From NCBI GenBank assembly GCA_001725355.1, contig MEGD01000033.1:3029-38126 (forward strand): a stretch of DNA of 35,098 nt, read 5' to 3'. The position numbers were made by a program, and so were the translations under genes. The notes below the pieces were generated by a model. That model made no database searches. It was not told the origin of the DNA and saw nothing but the letters and a program-made list of their open reading frames with translations. Positions 1 through 8,148 of the stretch are shown piece after piece. Within the stretch, counting starts at the first letter, position 1; each line of letters begins with the position of its first letter. The stretch is from Novosphingobium sp. SCN 66-18 (GTDB lineage Bacteria; Pseudomonadota; Alphaproteobacteria; Sphingomonadales; Sphingomonadaceae).

Positions 1-13
1 CCCCCTCTCCCAA

Positions 14-39
14 CCCTCTCCCCCTGAAGGGTGAGAGGG
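14..39. repeat. Hairpin upstream of atpC
   Basis: CCCTCTC at 14-20 pairs with GAGAGGG at 33-39. After one mismatch (21/32), CCC at 22-24 pairs with GGG at 29-31, leaving a TGAA tetraloop. It lies directly before the atpC ribosome binding site, in what should be the atpD-atpC spacer. It has no T-run, so it is not a classic terminator. It may be a dispersed palindromic element or an mRNA structure that tunes atpC expression; both are inference. Confidence 0.5.
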
Positions 40-55
40 CTAAGAGGCAAGGCAC

Positions 56-310
56 ATGCTGCACTTCGAACTCGTCACCCCGGCCCGTCTCGTCCGTTCG
101 GAAGAGGTCTATATGGTCGTCGTTCCCGGCACCGACGGGGAATTCGGCGTGCTGGAAGGCCACGCGCCGTTCATGTCCACGGTCAAGGACGGCACGATCA
201 AGCTCTACAAGAGCCAGGGCGCCGCGCCGGAGGAAATCCAGGTGCAGGGCGGCTTCGCCGAAGTCGGCGCCAAGGGGCTGACGGTGCTGGCGGAGCACGT
301 CGAGGGCTGA
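56..310 (+). CDS. atpC: ATP synthase F1 epsilon subunit
   Basis: An 84-residue protein matching the N-terminal beta-sandwich domain of the F1 epsilon subunit, which sits on the central stalk and couples rotation in F1 to the c-ring. The start MLHFELVTP, the [15 protein letters not shown] segment (about residues 27-40) and the FAEV/VLAE end are typical. It lacks the C-terminal two-helix domain of the roughly 135-residue long form, as is common in alphaproteobacteria, so helix-mediated inhibition by epsilon is not expected. AAGAGG at 42-47 lies 8 nt upstream of the ATG. The gene is probably the last of the atp operon, whose other genes lie left of the window, and is followed by a strong terminator. 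Confidence 0.95.
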   Translation: MLHFELVTPARLVRSEEVYMVVVPGTDGEFGVLEGHAPFMSTVKDGTIKLYKSQGAAPEEIQVQGGFAEVGAKGLTVLAEHVEG

Positions 311-343
311 AGCCTCTCGCGCCTGCCGGGCTCGGACCCATGA

Positions 344-377
344 AAAGGGCCGCTCCTCTTACGGGGAGCGGCCCTTT
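344..377. terminator. Bidirectional terminator between atpC and the VOC gene
   Basis: A 13-bp stem, AAAGGGCCGCTCC (344-356) with GGAGCGGCCCTTT (365-377), and an 8-nt loop. The plus side is followed by CCGTTTT and the flanking A/T tracts also suit the minus strand. It separates the convergent atpC and glyoxalase-like genes. Confidence 0.85.
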
Positions 378-400
378 CCGTTTTCCCAGGCGTGCCAGCC

Positions 401-835
401 TTACCAGCTGCCGGTGTTGGGCATGCTGGCCCACGGCTCGGCCGGTTCGAGATGCCCGTCCTGCAGCAGTTCCACCGATATGCCGTCAGGCGTCTTCACA
501 AAGGCCATGTGCCCGTCCCGCGGAGGGCGGTGGATAATGTGGCCGGCATCGGCCAGCTTCTGGCAGGTTTCGTAGATGTTCTCGACGCGATAGGCGAGAT
601 GGCCGAAGTTGCGGCCGCCGGAATAGGTTTCGCCTTCGCCGTCCTCGGGCGGCCAGTTGTAGGTCAGTTCCACTTCCGCCACGCCTTCCCCACCGGGCGC
701 GGCCAGGAAGATCAGGGTGAAGCGGCCCTTCTCGCTTTCCATCCGGCGCACTTCGTGCACGCCGATAAGCTCGAAGAAGCGGATGGTGGCCTCCGGGTCG
801 GTCACCCGGATCATGGTATGGAGGTACTTGGTCAC
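401..835 (-). CDS. gloA: VOC-family lactoylglutathione lyase (glyoxalase I)
   Basis: A 144-residue single-domain vicinal-oxygen-chelate enzyme. Glyoxalase I converts the hemithioacetal of methylglyoxal and glutathione to S-lactoylglutathione in the cytoplasm. The four expected metal ligands are visible as His6, Glu56, His79 and Glu122, in nearly the spacing of bacterial GloA (His5, Glu56, His74, Glu122 in E. coli), with PDG.SVELLQ around the last. The start is GTG at 835: the first in-frame ATG (codon 8) would remove ligand His6. The gene is probably monocistronic: the convergent terminator lies downstream, and upstream the porin gene ends in its own terminator. A related VOC enzyme with another substrate is possible, but the ligand set favours glyoxalase I. 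Confidence 0.85.
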   Translation of the reverse strand: MTKYLHTMIRVTDPEATIRFFELIGVHEVRRMESEKGRFTLIFLAAPGGEGVAEVELTYNWPPEDGEGETYSGGRNFGHLAYRVENIYETCQKLADAGHIIHRPPRDGHMAFVKTPDGISVELLQDGHLEPAEPWASMPNTGSW

Positions 836-932
836 GCGGCACTCGCTCTGTCTGGAGGACGTCCGCGCCCAAGGTAGTGCCCTTCCCCGCCAAACCCAAG
901 GGCGGTGCGCGGAAAGGTTTCCCCAAACGAAA

Positions 933-959
933 GGCCAGCGCCGATTTCCGGCGCTGGCC
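933..959 (-). terminator. Rho-independent terminator of the TorF porin gene
   Basis: A perfect 11-bp stem, GGCCAGCGCCG (933-943) with CGGCGCTGGCC (949-959), and a 5-nt loop. On the minus strand it is followed by TTTCGTTT. It lies 30 nt past the porin stop codon. Confidence 0.85.
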
Positions 960-989
960 CCCGCGTCATCCTGCCTTTCGGCCGGAAGT

Positions 990-1787
990 TCAGAAGCTGG
1001 CGGTTACCGAGAACACGCCAACGGCCTTGGCCGCGCGGTAGGTTTCGAAGGGCGAAGCCGTGCCTGTCTGGTCGGCGAAGGGCGCTGCCGCCGCATCCGA
1101 CTTGCTGACGTTGGTGCCGACGACCGAAGCGTCGAACGTCAGGTTCTTCCAGGTGAGGCTGGCGCCCACGTTGTAGTCGATGTACTGCTTCGTATAGTTG
1201 AAGCCGCCGCCGGTGTGGCCCAGGTGCGAGTGCAGCGTGATCGGCGTGCCCGGAATGCCGCCGCTGAGTTCACCATAGACATAGGTGCTGTGGTGCGTCG
1301 GCGTCGCATCGAGCACGGTCTGCTTCGGAGCGAAGAACACGCCCGCCTTGGCATTGACCGGTCCGACGGTCTTGGCGAGCGAGCCGTAGATTTCGTAGTA
1401 GTTGAGGCCCGGCGCACCCGGATAGATATAGCCATAGAGACCCGCGTCGATCGTCACGCCGCTGCTGCCCAGACCGTGGGTATAGCCGCCGTAGACGTCG
1501 ATTTCGGTGCCGCCGATGTTGACCGTGCTGTTGCCGGCCGAAGCGCTCGATCCCCAGGTCGAAACATAGAAGCCCGAGCTGTGGGCGACGGTGATCGCAC
1601 CCTGCACCGCGGGACGGTTGTTCGACTGCGAGATGCCGCGGAACCGGTACTGGCTGACCACGGCGGCGCTGCCGGTGATCTTGAAATCGCTCGGCGGTGC
1701 GGTCTCGTCCGCCAGAGCGGGCGAAGCAGCGGCCAGCGTCGAGACGAGGAGAGTCGAGGCCAGAAGGGCCTTGATGGACGTACGCAT
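990..1787 (-). CDS. TorF family putative porin
   Basis: A 265-residue exported protein: signal peptide about residues 1-25 (MRTSIKALL start, cleavage near ALA/DE), then a glycine- and serine-rich beta-strand body ending in FSVTASF, an aromatic C-terminus typical of outer-membrane barrels. The mature N-terminus carries SQYRFRGISQS, the hallmark of the TIGR02001/Gcw_chp (TorF) family of putative porins. Its substrate is unknown. The ATG at 1787 was chosen because AAAGGA lies 7 nt before it; another ATG two codons upstream (1793) would leave only 1 nt of spacing, and longer readings add a tail without signal-peptide character. It is transcribed divergently from the phosphatase gene and ends in its own terminator. 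Confidence 0.85.
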   Translation of the reverse strand: MRTSIKALLASTLLVSTLAAASPALADETAPPSDFKITGSAAVVSQYRFRGISQSNNRPAVQGAITVAHSSGFYVSTWGSSASAGNSTVNIGGTEIDVYGGYTHGLGSSGVTIDAGLYGYIYPGAPGLNYYEIYGSLAKTVGPVNAKAGVFFAPKQTVLDATPTHHSTYVYGELSGGIPGTPITLHSHLGHTGGGFNYTKQYIDYNVGASLTWKNLTFDASVVGTNVSKSDAAAAPFADQTGTASPFETYRAAKAVGVFSVTASF

Positions 1788-1897
1788 GAGCATTTCCTTT
1801 TGCTTGTTCTTGACGCGTCGTCCCGCCTGCGGAGCCCCGTCGATCTCGTATATCTGGACCGGCTTTGGGCTTGCGGCGTCACAAGTGCATTCCCGTG

Positions 1898-1908
1898 CTG
1901 CAACGCAC
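1898..1908. promoter_or_regulatory. PhaR-like TGC/GCA palindrome in the porin-phosphatase divergent region
   Basis: CTGCAACGCAC has one mismatch to CTGC-N3-GCAG, the site I recall for the alphaproteobacterial regulator PhaR. It lies in the 245-nt divergent region between the porin and phosphatase genes. The perfect match is at 2882-2892 and a related one at 25543-25553. Assignment to a factor is inference. Confidence 0.3.
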
Positions 1909-2032
1909 AAGATGAAAATTGCCCTATGTTGCCCGATTGTAAATGAATGTGTCTTTTTCGCATCACCCGGCGCAACCCGCTTGTTTCGATGCCGCACACT
2001 GCGCATATCCGCGCGTGAAAACCCGGTAGATC

Positions 2033-2830
2033 ATGATCAGCAGCATCCGTTCCCTGTTCAGGCGCTCCGCCACGAATGCGGCCCCGATGACATCATGGGC
2101 GGCCGTCCCCGCGGGCCAGCGCCTCTATGCGATCGGCGATATCCACGGGCGGCTCGACCTGTTCCGGACGATGATCGACCGGATCGACGCCGATGACGCG
2201 GCCCGCGATCCGGCCGAAACCACGGTGATCCTGCTGGGTGACCTGGTCGATCGCGGACCGGACAGCGCCGGCGTGATCGCGGCTGCGCAGGCGTGGGGCA
2301 GGCGCCGCCGCGTGCGCCTTGTCCAGGGCAACCACGAGGAGATGTTCCTCGGCAGCTTCGACGACGATGAAACGCTGCGCCATTTCCTGCGGTACGGCGG
2401 CCGTGAAACCCTTGCCAGCTATCAGATAGATCCGGACGCGGGCGACCACGCCGCCATGGCGGATCTGCGCAAGGCGATGGCGGCATGCGTGCCGGCCGCG
2501 GATGTCGTCTTCCTGCAGGCGATGGAAGAACGCGTCCACATTGGCGACTACCTCTTCGTCCATGCCGGAATTCGTCCCGGCGTGCCGATCGCCGAGCAGA
2601 CCGGATCGGACATGCGCTGGATTCGCGGCGAATTTCTTCAGGACCGGTCGGTTCGCGAATTCATGGTGGTGCACGGGCACACGATCGTGGACGAGCCGGA
2701 ATTCACTCCCAACCGCATCGGGCTGGACACCGGAGCCTTTCAATCCGGCCGTCTCACAGCCATCGGCCTTGAAGGCACGCGACAGTGGCTGGTGACGGTG
2801 TCGGACAACGACCCGTCCGGAATTTCCTGA
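2033..2830 (+). CDS. Serine/threonine-type metallophosphoesterase
   Basis: A 265-residue calcineurin-like phosphoesterase of the bacterial PrpA/PrpB or diadenosine-tetraphosphatase-like type. The dinuclear-metal motifs are complete and in order: GDIHG (35-39), GDLVDRG (69-75), GNHE (99-102), FVHAG with His177, and VHGHT (213-217). The likely role is cytoplasmic dephosphorylation of Ser/Thr phosphoproteins or hydrolysis of bis-nucleoside polyphosphates; sequence alone does not decide. There is no signal peptide. The stretch before residue 30 is not part of the fold. It is a single gene, divergent from the porin and followed by a region holding the promoter for the TonB-dependent receptor. No clear Shine-Dalgarno or downstream terminator was seen. 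Confidence 0.85.
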   Translation: MISSIRSLFRRSATNAAPMTSWAAVPAGQRLYAIGDIHGRLDLFRTMIDRIDADDAARDPAETTVILLGDLVDRGPDSAGVIAAAQAWGRRRRVRLVQGNHEEMFLGSFDDDETLRHFLRYGGRETLASYQIDPDAGDHAAMADLRKAMAACVPAADVVFLQAMEERVHIGDYLFVHAGIRPGVPIAEQTGSDMRWIRGEFLQDRSVREFMVVHGHTIVDEPEFTPNRIGLDTGAFQSGRLTAIGLEGTRQWLVTVSDNDPSGIS

Positions 2831-2881
2831 CCAGGGCGCCGCCGCTCCATTGGCGAGGCCACTCTGCATCGAAAATTCCTG

Positions 2882-2892
2882 CTGCGTTGCAG
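2882..2892. promoter_or_regulatory. Perfect CTGC-N3-GCAG operator-like palindrome
   Basis: CTGCGTTGCAG is a perfect CTGC-N3-GCAG inverted repeat overlapping the -35 element (2887-2892) of the promoter before the TonB-dependent receptor. Binding here should block RNA polymerase. The sequence resembles the site I recall for PhaR, the polyhydroxyalkanoate-responsive repressor of alphaproteobacteria; the factor assignment is inference. Confidence 0.4.
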
Positions 2893-2915
2893 TATGGCAA
2901 CATATGCAATAATAT
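2887..2915 (+). promoter_or_regulatory. Sigma70-like promoter of the leader ORF / TonB-dependent receptor
   Basis: TTGCAG (2887-2892), a 17-nt spacer, then TAATAT (2910-2915), inside an unusually AT-rich pocket. The expected transcript start is near 2922, about 20 nt before the leader ORF and about 260 nt before the receptor signal-peptide start. It is among the strongest-looking promoters in the window. Confidence 0.65.
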
Positions 2916-2942
2916 TACATAAAATGGCCATAGGAGGAACTT

Positions 2943-3137
2943 ATGCGTCCTCCCGTCACCAAAGATCGCACATTTTTTCCGCGTGCGTCCGCACATGTCG
3001 TCACAATGTCTAAACATTGCAATATCGGTGTCATCTGCAACCTGTTCGAGTCTTCCGGCAGGGCCGCTAAGAGTTGCCCGCCCATTGCTCCGAGGGGTGA
3101 TTCCGCATCCGCGAAGGATACGGAAAACGTCGGGTAA
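2943..3137 (+). CDS. Possible 64-residue leader ORF upstream of the TonB-dependent receptor
   Basis: A short ORF with a near-perfect Shine-Dalgarno (AGGAGG, 2932-2937, 5 nt from the ATG), just downstream of a strong promoter. The product is hydrophilic, mildly basic and cysteine-containing, with no recognised domain, signal peptide or membrane segment. Third codon positions are much less GC-biased than in neighbouring genes, which argues against a conserved protein and for a translated leader. Its TAA (3135-3137) overlaps an in-frame ATG of the receptor reading (TAATG), so translation could be coupled to the longer receptor form. The last third contains the hairpin 3101-3125. It could also be an untranslated leader with a chance ORF, but the ribosome binding site argues for initiation here. 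Confidence 0.45.
   Translation: MRPPVTKDRTFFPRASAHVVTMSKHCNIGVICNLFESSGRAAKSCPPIAPRGDSASAKDTENVG
3101..3125 (+). promoter_or_regulatory. Leader hairpin before the TonB-dependent receptor
   Basis: TTCCG (3101-3105) pairs with CGGAA (3121-3125); after one C/A mismatch, ATCC (3107-3110) pairs with GGAT (3116-3119), loop GCGAA. It sits inside the end of the leader ORF, 11 nt before the upper receptor start and 56 nt before the signal-peptide start. A translating ribosome would disrupt it. There is no T-run, so translation control or mRNA processing is more likely than termination. Confidence 0.4.
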
Positions 3138-3181
3138 TGGACGCTCAAAGGCTGGTTTTCCGGTCCAAAACGGGGTTCGAC

Positions 3182-6100
3182 ATGCAGTTCAGATACTTCC
3201 TTGCCGCCAGCGTGGCTGGCCTTTCGCTGGCGACCGCCATCGCCACGCCCGCTTATGCGCAGGAAACCTCCGCCTCGATGCGCGGCTCGGTTACTGACGC
3301 CGGAACCGCTATCGCCGGCGCGACGATCACCATCGAGCACCTGCCCACCGGAACGATCACCAGCGCCACCACCGATGGCAGCGGCGTGTTCACCGCCAAC
3401 AGCCTTCGTCCTGGCGGCCCCTACACCGTCAAGGTCACCGCCCCCGGCCACCCCGGCGCGACGGTGACCGATGTCTACACCGTCGTCGGCCAGACCTTCT
3501 CGCTGCCCATCGAACTGTCCGCCGCCGAAACCGGCGCAGACCAGGGCGCCCCGATCATCGTGACCGCGTCCCGCATCAAGGGCGCCGGCAACCTCTCCGC
3601 CGGCCCGGTGACCGTGCTGACCTCGGAACAGATTTCGAAGGTGGCTTCGGTCAACCGCGACATCCGCGACCTTGCCGCACGCAACCCCTTCGCCACGCTC
3701 GACACCAGTTCGACCAACGGACGCCAGGTATCCTTCGCCGGCCAGAACCCGCGCTTCAACCGCTTCACCATCGACGGCGTGCCGATCACCGACAGCTTCG
3801 GCCTCAACCCCGACGCGCTGCCTTCACGCCGCGGTCCGGTGCCGCTGGATTCGATCGGCCAGTTCGAAACCAAGGTCGCGCCCTATGACATTCGCGAAGG
3901 CTTCTTCCAGGGCGGCGTCAGCAACGCGATCCTGAAATCGGGCACCAACGACTGGCACGGCACCGCATTCTTCACCTACAGCTCCGATGCGCTGACCGGC
4001 AAGAAGACCGCGCCCTATATCACGCGACCCGATGGCCGGATCCCGCTGCCTTCGTTCGAAAGCAAGGACTTCGGCGCCACGCTTTCCGGCCCGATCATCA
4101 AGGACAAGCTGTTCTTCATGGTTTCGGCTGAGCGCGTTCGCGCGGCGCGCCCCGTGCAGCCCGGTACGGTAGAGGACAATTCCGGCACGCCCGTCACCGG
4201 CGCGACCAATGCCGACCTTGCCCTGATCCAGAGCATCGCGAAGACCAAGTACAGCTTCGATCCGGGTGGCATCCTGAAGACCGACGGCGACAAGGACGAT
4301 CGCATCGTCGGCCGTCTCGACGCCAACCTTTCGGAAACCCAGCGCGTCTCGCTGACCGGCCTGTACACCAAGGATTCGCTGATCGTGAACACCACGACCG
4401 GCAACACCAACCTGGGCCTTACCTCCAACGCCTATACCAAGCCCAACAAGCTGCGCGCCGGCATCCTGAACTGGAACGCCGACTGGTCGGAAAAGTTCTC
4501 GACCGAATTCCGCGCGCTCTACAAGGCCTATGACAGCGGCCAGTTCCCGCTGATGGGCCGGACCGCGCAGTTCGCGATCTGCGCCGATCCAAGCACGCCC
4601 AACCGCACGGGTGGCGCGACGACGACGAACGCGAGCTTGAGCTGCCCCAGCGGTACGCCGCAGTACATTATCGGTTCGGGTGGTCCCAGCCAGTCGAACG
4701 TCCTTCAGGTGCGCACCTGGGGTGGGTCGATTTCCGCCAAGCTGCGCGCGGGGGATCACAACTTCCGCCTGCTGGGCGAATGGAACCATACCAAGACGTT
4801 CAACCTGTTCGTCAATCCATCGGCCGGCTCCTACTATTTCGACAGCATTGCGGACTTCCGGAACGGCAACGCGCAATCGTTCAGCTACAACAATGCCGGT
4901 ACGCTGAATCCAAACGATGCCGCGGCGAACTTCTCCTACGACACCTACACGTTCGGCCTGCAGGACGACTGGCGCGTCAACAGCATGCTGAGCGTGACGG
5001 CGGGTCTGCGCTATGACGTGTACGGCACCTCGTCGCACCCGCAGCTCAACCCGAACTTCCTGACGCGCTATGGCTTCCCCAACACCTATTCCATCGAAGG
5101 TATGGGCCTGTTGCAGCCGCGCGTTGGCTTCACATTCAAGCCTACGCCGCGCCTGACGGTTCGCGGCGGCGGCGGTATCTTCGGTGGCGGATCGCCGGAC
5201 GTCTATATCGGCAACTCGTTCTCGAACACCGGCGTTATCAATACCTCGATCACGGCGCGCGTTACCGATGGCGGCGTGTATCAGCTTAACGGCACCGCTG
5301 CCGGCGGCAATGCGGCGACCGCTTCGCAGATCCTGAACGCGCCGTCGTTCACGGTGATCCCGACCGCGGCGAATACGGCGGTTCAGGCTGCGGCGGGCTC
5401 GCTTACGTCGAACCCCAATGCCACGACCACGATCAACGCGATCGATCCCAACCTGAAGATGCCCAACCAGTGGCGTGCGACGCTGTCGGCGGATTATACC
5501 GCCGATCTCGGCCCGCTCGGCGATGGCTGGCACTTCGGGGCCGACCTGCTCTACTCGAAGGTCCGCAGCCAGGTGACCATCGTCGACCTGCGTTCGAAGG
5601 TGCTTACCGGTTCGCTGACGCCCGACGGGCGCCAGCGCTACCAGAACGGCCTTGCCATTCCGAACTCCGGTGACACGGGGCAGGACCTGCTGCTGACCAA
5701 CACCGACTATGGCCGCAGCTGGATCGGTGTGGTTCGCTTCGACAAGACCTGGGACTTCGGCCTGACCATCGGCGGCGCCTACACCCGGCAGGACGTGCGC
5801 GATGCCGGTGCGTTGACCTCGTCGATCGCTTCATCGAACTACGGCAACTCGACGTACTATGACCCGAACTCGATTTCGCCGGGTCATGCGAACGACGAAG
5901 TGCGCTGGGCGTTCCGTTACAACCTGTCGTACGAACATGCCTTCTTCGGCGACTACAAGACCCGGCTCGACCTGTTCGGCACGACCCGTGCCGGCAGCCC
6001 GTACAGCTACGCGATGCAGGACCTTTCGGGCGGTCGTTCTGGCGTGTTCGGAACGGCGGGTACCAACACCCGGTACCTGTTCTACGTCCCGACCAGCCTG

Positions 6101-6532
6101 AGCGATCCGAAGGTGGTGTATGACAGCGCCACGACGGCCAACCGGATCGACGCGATCATCAACGGTTCGGGCCTTGCCGCCTATCGCGGCCAGGTTGCGC
6201 CGCGCAATGCCTTCCGTTCGAAGGCGTTCACGCGCATCGACCTGCATCTGGAACAGGAAGTGCCGCTGCCGCTGGGCGCTCGCTTCTCCGTGTTCGGAGA
6301 CATCGAGAACTTCACCAACCTGCTGAAGAGCTCGTGGGGCCAGCAGCTGCGTTCCAGCTTCCCCTACCGCAAGGTCGTGGCGAAGGTGAGCTGCGTCGCG
6401 AACGGCGGCAACGCCTGCGCCCAGTACAAGTACGAGCAGCCCAACCCGGACACCATTCTGGCCGACGAACTGGTGACCACCAACGGTTCCTCGCTCTACA
6501 CCATCCGCATCGGCGCGCGCATCAGCTTCTGA
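3182..6532 (+). CDS. Oar-like TonB-dependent outer-membrane receptor with carboxypeptidase-regulatory-like domain
   Basis: A 1116-residue outer-membrane transporter. Signal peptide about residues 1-26 (MQFRYFLAAS..., cleavage AYA/QE), then a carboxypeptidase-regulatory-like beta-sandwich (about 30-115), a TonB-box-like IIVTASR, the plug domain, and a large barrel ending in IRIGARISF with terminal Phe. Length and domain order fit the Oar-like group, larger than siderophore receptors (about 700 residues). It should import a bulky ligand using TonB-ExbBD energy; the substrate is not predictable. The ATG at 3182 is chosen because it begins the signal peptide; an in-frame ATG at 3137 would add 15 residues and overlap the stop of the leader ORF. 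The gene ends in a strong terminator. Confidence 0.85.
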   Translation: MQFRYFLAASVAGLSLATAIATPAYAQETSASMRGSVTDAGTAIAGATITIEHLPTGTITSATTDGSGVFTANSLRPGGPYTVKVTAPGHPGATVTDVYTVVGQTFSLPIELSAAETGADQGAPIIVTASRIKGAGNLSAGPVTVLTSEQISKVASVNRDIRDLAARNPFATLDTSSTNGRQVSFAGQNPRFNRFTIDGVPITDSFGLNPDALPSRRGPVPLDSIGQFETKVAPYDIREGFFQGGVSNAILKSGTNDWHGTAFFTYSSDALTGKKTAPYITRPDGRIPLPSFESKDFGATLSGPIIKDKLFFMVSAERVRAARPVQPGTVEDNSGTPVTGATNADLALIQSIAKTKYSFDPGGILKTDGDKDDRIVGRLDANLSETQRVSLTGLYTKDSLIVNTTTGNTNLGLTSNAYTKPNKLRAGILNWNADWSEKFSTEFRALYKAYDSGQFPLMGRTAQFAICADPSTPNRTGGATTTNASLSCPSGTPQYIIGSGGPSQSNVLQVRTWGGSISAKLRAGDHNFRLLGEWNHTKTFNLFVNPSAGSYYFDSIADFRNGNAQSFSYNNAGTLNPNDAAANFSYDTYTFGLQDDWRVNSMLSVTAGLRYDVYGTSSHPQLNPNFLTRYGFPNTYSIEGMGLLQPRVGFTFKPTPRLTVRGGGGIFGGGSPDVYIGNSFSNTGVINTSITARVTDGGVYQLNGTAAGGNAATASQILNAPSFTVIPTAANTAVQAAAGSLTSNPNATTTINAIDPNLKMPNQWRATLSADYTADLGPLGDGWHFGADLLYSKVRSQVTIVDLRSKVLTGSLTPDGRQRYQNGLAIPNSGDTGQDLLLTNTDYGRSWIGVVRFDKTWDFGLTIGGAYTRQDVRDAGALTSSIASSNYGNSTYYDPNSISPGHANDEVRWAFRYNLSYEHAFFGDYKTRLDLFGTTRAGSPYSYAMQDLSGGRSGVFGTAGTNTRYLFYVPTSLSDPKVVYDSATTANRIDAIINGSGLAAYRGQVAPRNAFRSKAFTRIDLHLEQEVPLPLGARFSVFGDIENFTNLLKSSWGQQLRSSFPYRKVVAKVSCVANGGNACAQYKYEQPNPDTILADELVTTNGSSLYTIRIGARISF

Positions 6533-6559
6533 TCGCAGCGCAGAACGGTACACGCAAAG

Positions 6560-6593
6560 CGCGGGGGGAAGCATGGCTTCCTCCCGCGTTTTT
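6560..6593 (+). terminator. Rho-independent terminator of the TonB-dependent receptor gene
   Basis: A 13-bp stem with one G-T pair, CGCGGGGGGAAGC (6560-6572) with GCTTCCTCCCGCG (6576-6588), a 3-nt loop, then five T (6589-6593). It starts 28 nt after the receptor stop codon. Confidence 0.9.
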
Positions 6594-6732
6594 CGTTGGC
6601 GAAACAGACATCTCCGAAACGGAATAGTGTCCAGATCGGTGTGCGATTCCCCACTGCGTCGGCGCGCGCTTCATGGCATGACATCGCCGCCGGCTTCCAT
6701 CTCGGACCCGGCGCATGGGACCGTTTCTCGAA

Positions 6733-7881
6733 ATGAAGACCAGACTGCTTCTTTCCGCCTCGTTTGCCCTCGCCACGATCGCGCTTGCCGATCCCGCTCT
6801 GGCGGCCTGTTCCGCCGATGGCGCCCGCGCCTTGCCCGTGGGCAAGCTGGAGCAGGTGCCGGCAGGCTCCGCGCCTCGCTTCGCCGTCGATCTCGCGGCC
6901 GGCGAAGGCCTGCAGATCGAGCTGGCGCCGGTCGCCCCGGCCGATTCTGGCGACGATGACGAGCATGACAGCAAGGCGCCCGCCACCGGCCTTTCCGCCT
7001 GCGACGCGACCGGCAGGGTCGTGGCCCCGCTGCCCAGCGAAGTCTTCGCCAGCGGCGGCAGCCTGGCGCGCGCGGACGATGGTACGCTCACGCTGCGCCT
7101 CTCCGCCCCCAAGGCGGGACGCTACGTGATCGCCACCGATGCCGCCGACGTGGCCCGCGAAATCCTGCTGCGCCCGCGCGCCGTCTCTGCCCAGCCCCGC
7201 CCGGCCACGCCGCTGGAGATCGGCGGCAGCGACTTCGTGAAGATCAGCAAGGGCACTCCGCGCGTCTGGTCGTTTGCCGGCAAGGCGGGCCAGTGGGTCA
7301 AAATCACCGCGACGTCGGAAAGCGATACCGTGCTGCATCTGGCCGCGCCGGTCGCCGGCGGCGGCTATGAAGTGATTGCCGACAACGACGACAGCGACGG
7401 GCTGAACCCCAAGATCCAGCGCAAGCTGCCGGCCACCGGCACCTATTACGTCCAGCTGGAATCGCTGTCCGACGAGACCAACGACGCGACCGTGGTGGTC
7501 CAGCCGACGCAGGCCCCGCCCCCGCCTCCGCCGCCCGCCGCGCTCCGTACCGGCGCTCCGGTTCAGGGCAAGCTGGCCAGCAGCGACGATACGCGGCTCT
7601 ATACCCTGCCGATCGTGGCCCGGCATTCCTATCGCCTTGAACTCAACGCCCCCTATGACGCCGTGCTGGAAGTGGGCCAGCCCGATCCGCTGGAACCCGA
7701 AGACGGCAAGGACGGCGCGGGCTTCGCCGCCAGCCGCACGGTGGACGACAACACCTCCGGCACCGAGAAGATGAACATCACCGCGCGCACCAGCGGGCAG
7801 TTGCTCGTCCGGGTCCGCGCGTTCAGCGTGGGCGACGAAGGCGGCGATTACACGCTGATCGTCAAGGAAGCCGGAAACTGA
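6733..7881 (+). CDS. Secreted protein with PPC-like domains
   Basis: A 382-residue exported protein. Signal peptide MKTRLLLSASFALATIALA..., cleavage near LAA/C. Two clear beta-sandwich units resemble bacterial pre-peptidase C-terminal (PPC) domains: one in the middle (VWSFAGKAGQWVKITATS ... TGTYYVQLES) and one at the C-terminus (TRLYTLPIVARHSYRLELNA ... GGDYTLIVKE). A degenerate N-terminal unit ends with GRYVIAT. A seven-proline run (PPPPPPP) links units two and three, and an acidic patch (DSGDDDEHD) lies in the first. No protease or other catalytic domain is attached, so it is probably a periplasmic or surface binding protein. The ATG at 6733 starts the signal peptide; the in-frame ATG at 6715 is an alternative. 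Its job beside the receptor is unknown. Confidence 0.7.
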   Translation: MKTRLLLSASFALATIALADPALAACSADGARALPVGKLEQVPAGSAPRFAVDLAAGEGLQIELAPVAPADSGDDDEHDSKAPATGLSACDATGRVVAPLPSEVFASGGSLARADDGTLTLRLSAPKAGRYVIATDAADVAREILLRPRAVSAQPRPATPLEIGGSDFVKISKGTPRVWSFAGKAGQWVKITATSESDTVLHLAAPVAGGGYEVIADNDDSDGLNPKIQRKLPATGTYYVQLESLSDETNDATVVVQPTQAPPPPPPPAALRTGAPVQGKLASSDDTRLYTLPIVARHSYRLELNAPYDAVLEVGQPDPLEPEDGKDGAGFAASRTVDDNTSGTEKMNITARTSGQLLVRVRAFSVGDEGGDYTLIVKEAGN

Positions 7882-7888
7882 ACCCGAT

Positions 7889-7916
7889 GGCAGGCCGGGG
7901 ATTTTCCCGACCTGCC
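7889..7916 (+). terminator. Possible terminator after the PPC-domain gene
   Basis: GGCAGG (7889-7894) pairs with CCTGCC (7911-7916), and after one mismatch CGGG (7896-7899) pairs with CCCG (7906-7909), loop GATTTT. It lies 8 nt past the stop codon but only TT follows, so termination strength is uncertain. The remainder of 7917-8148, up to the convergent mtgA gene, holds nothing else I can support. Confidence 0.45.
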
Positions 7917-8148
7917 TTGCATAGCCGGCGCCATCCGGACGCCACCTTTATTCGCCCACAGCGCGCTTCATGAATTTTTGGACAGGCGCCGTTTCCGCGG
8001 GCGGGAACGGCTGGTCCGCGTCGTCTCAACGTCGAACCAACATCGCACAGGCCGGCGGTGCGGTTCGCGGCCGACTCGATCCCGGCCGGGGAGAACTCCT
8101 GATGCCTCGGGAGACGCCGGCAAGCTTCCTCCCGGCGCCAACTTCGTT

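Noticed and set aside
717-1946. A 409-codon plus-strand frame opposite the VOC and porin genes
   Set aside because: It crosses two real genes and a strong terminator, with no recognisable domain.
3824-5533. A 569-codon open frame antisense to the TonB-dependent receptor
   Set aside because: Same shadow-frame composition; no ribosome binding site or motif, and the sense frame is a full receptor.
8115-8137. CGCCGG/CCGGCG hairpin just past the mtgA stop as a terminator
   Set aside because: Only a 6-bp stem with an 11-nt loop and no T-run on either strand.
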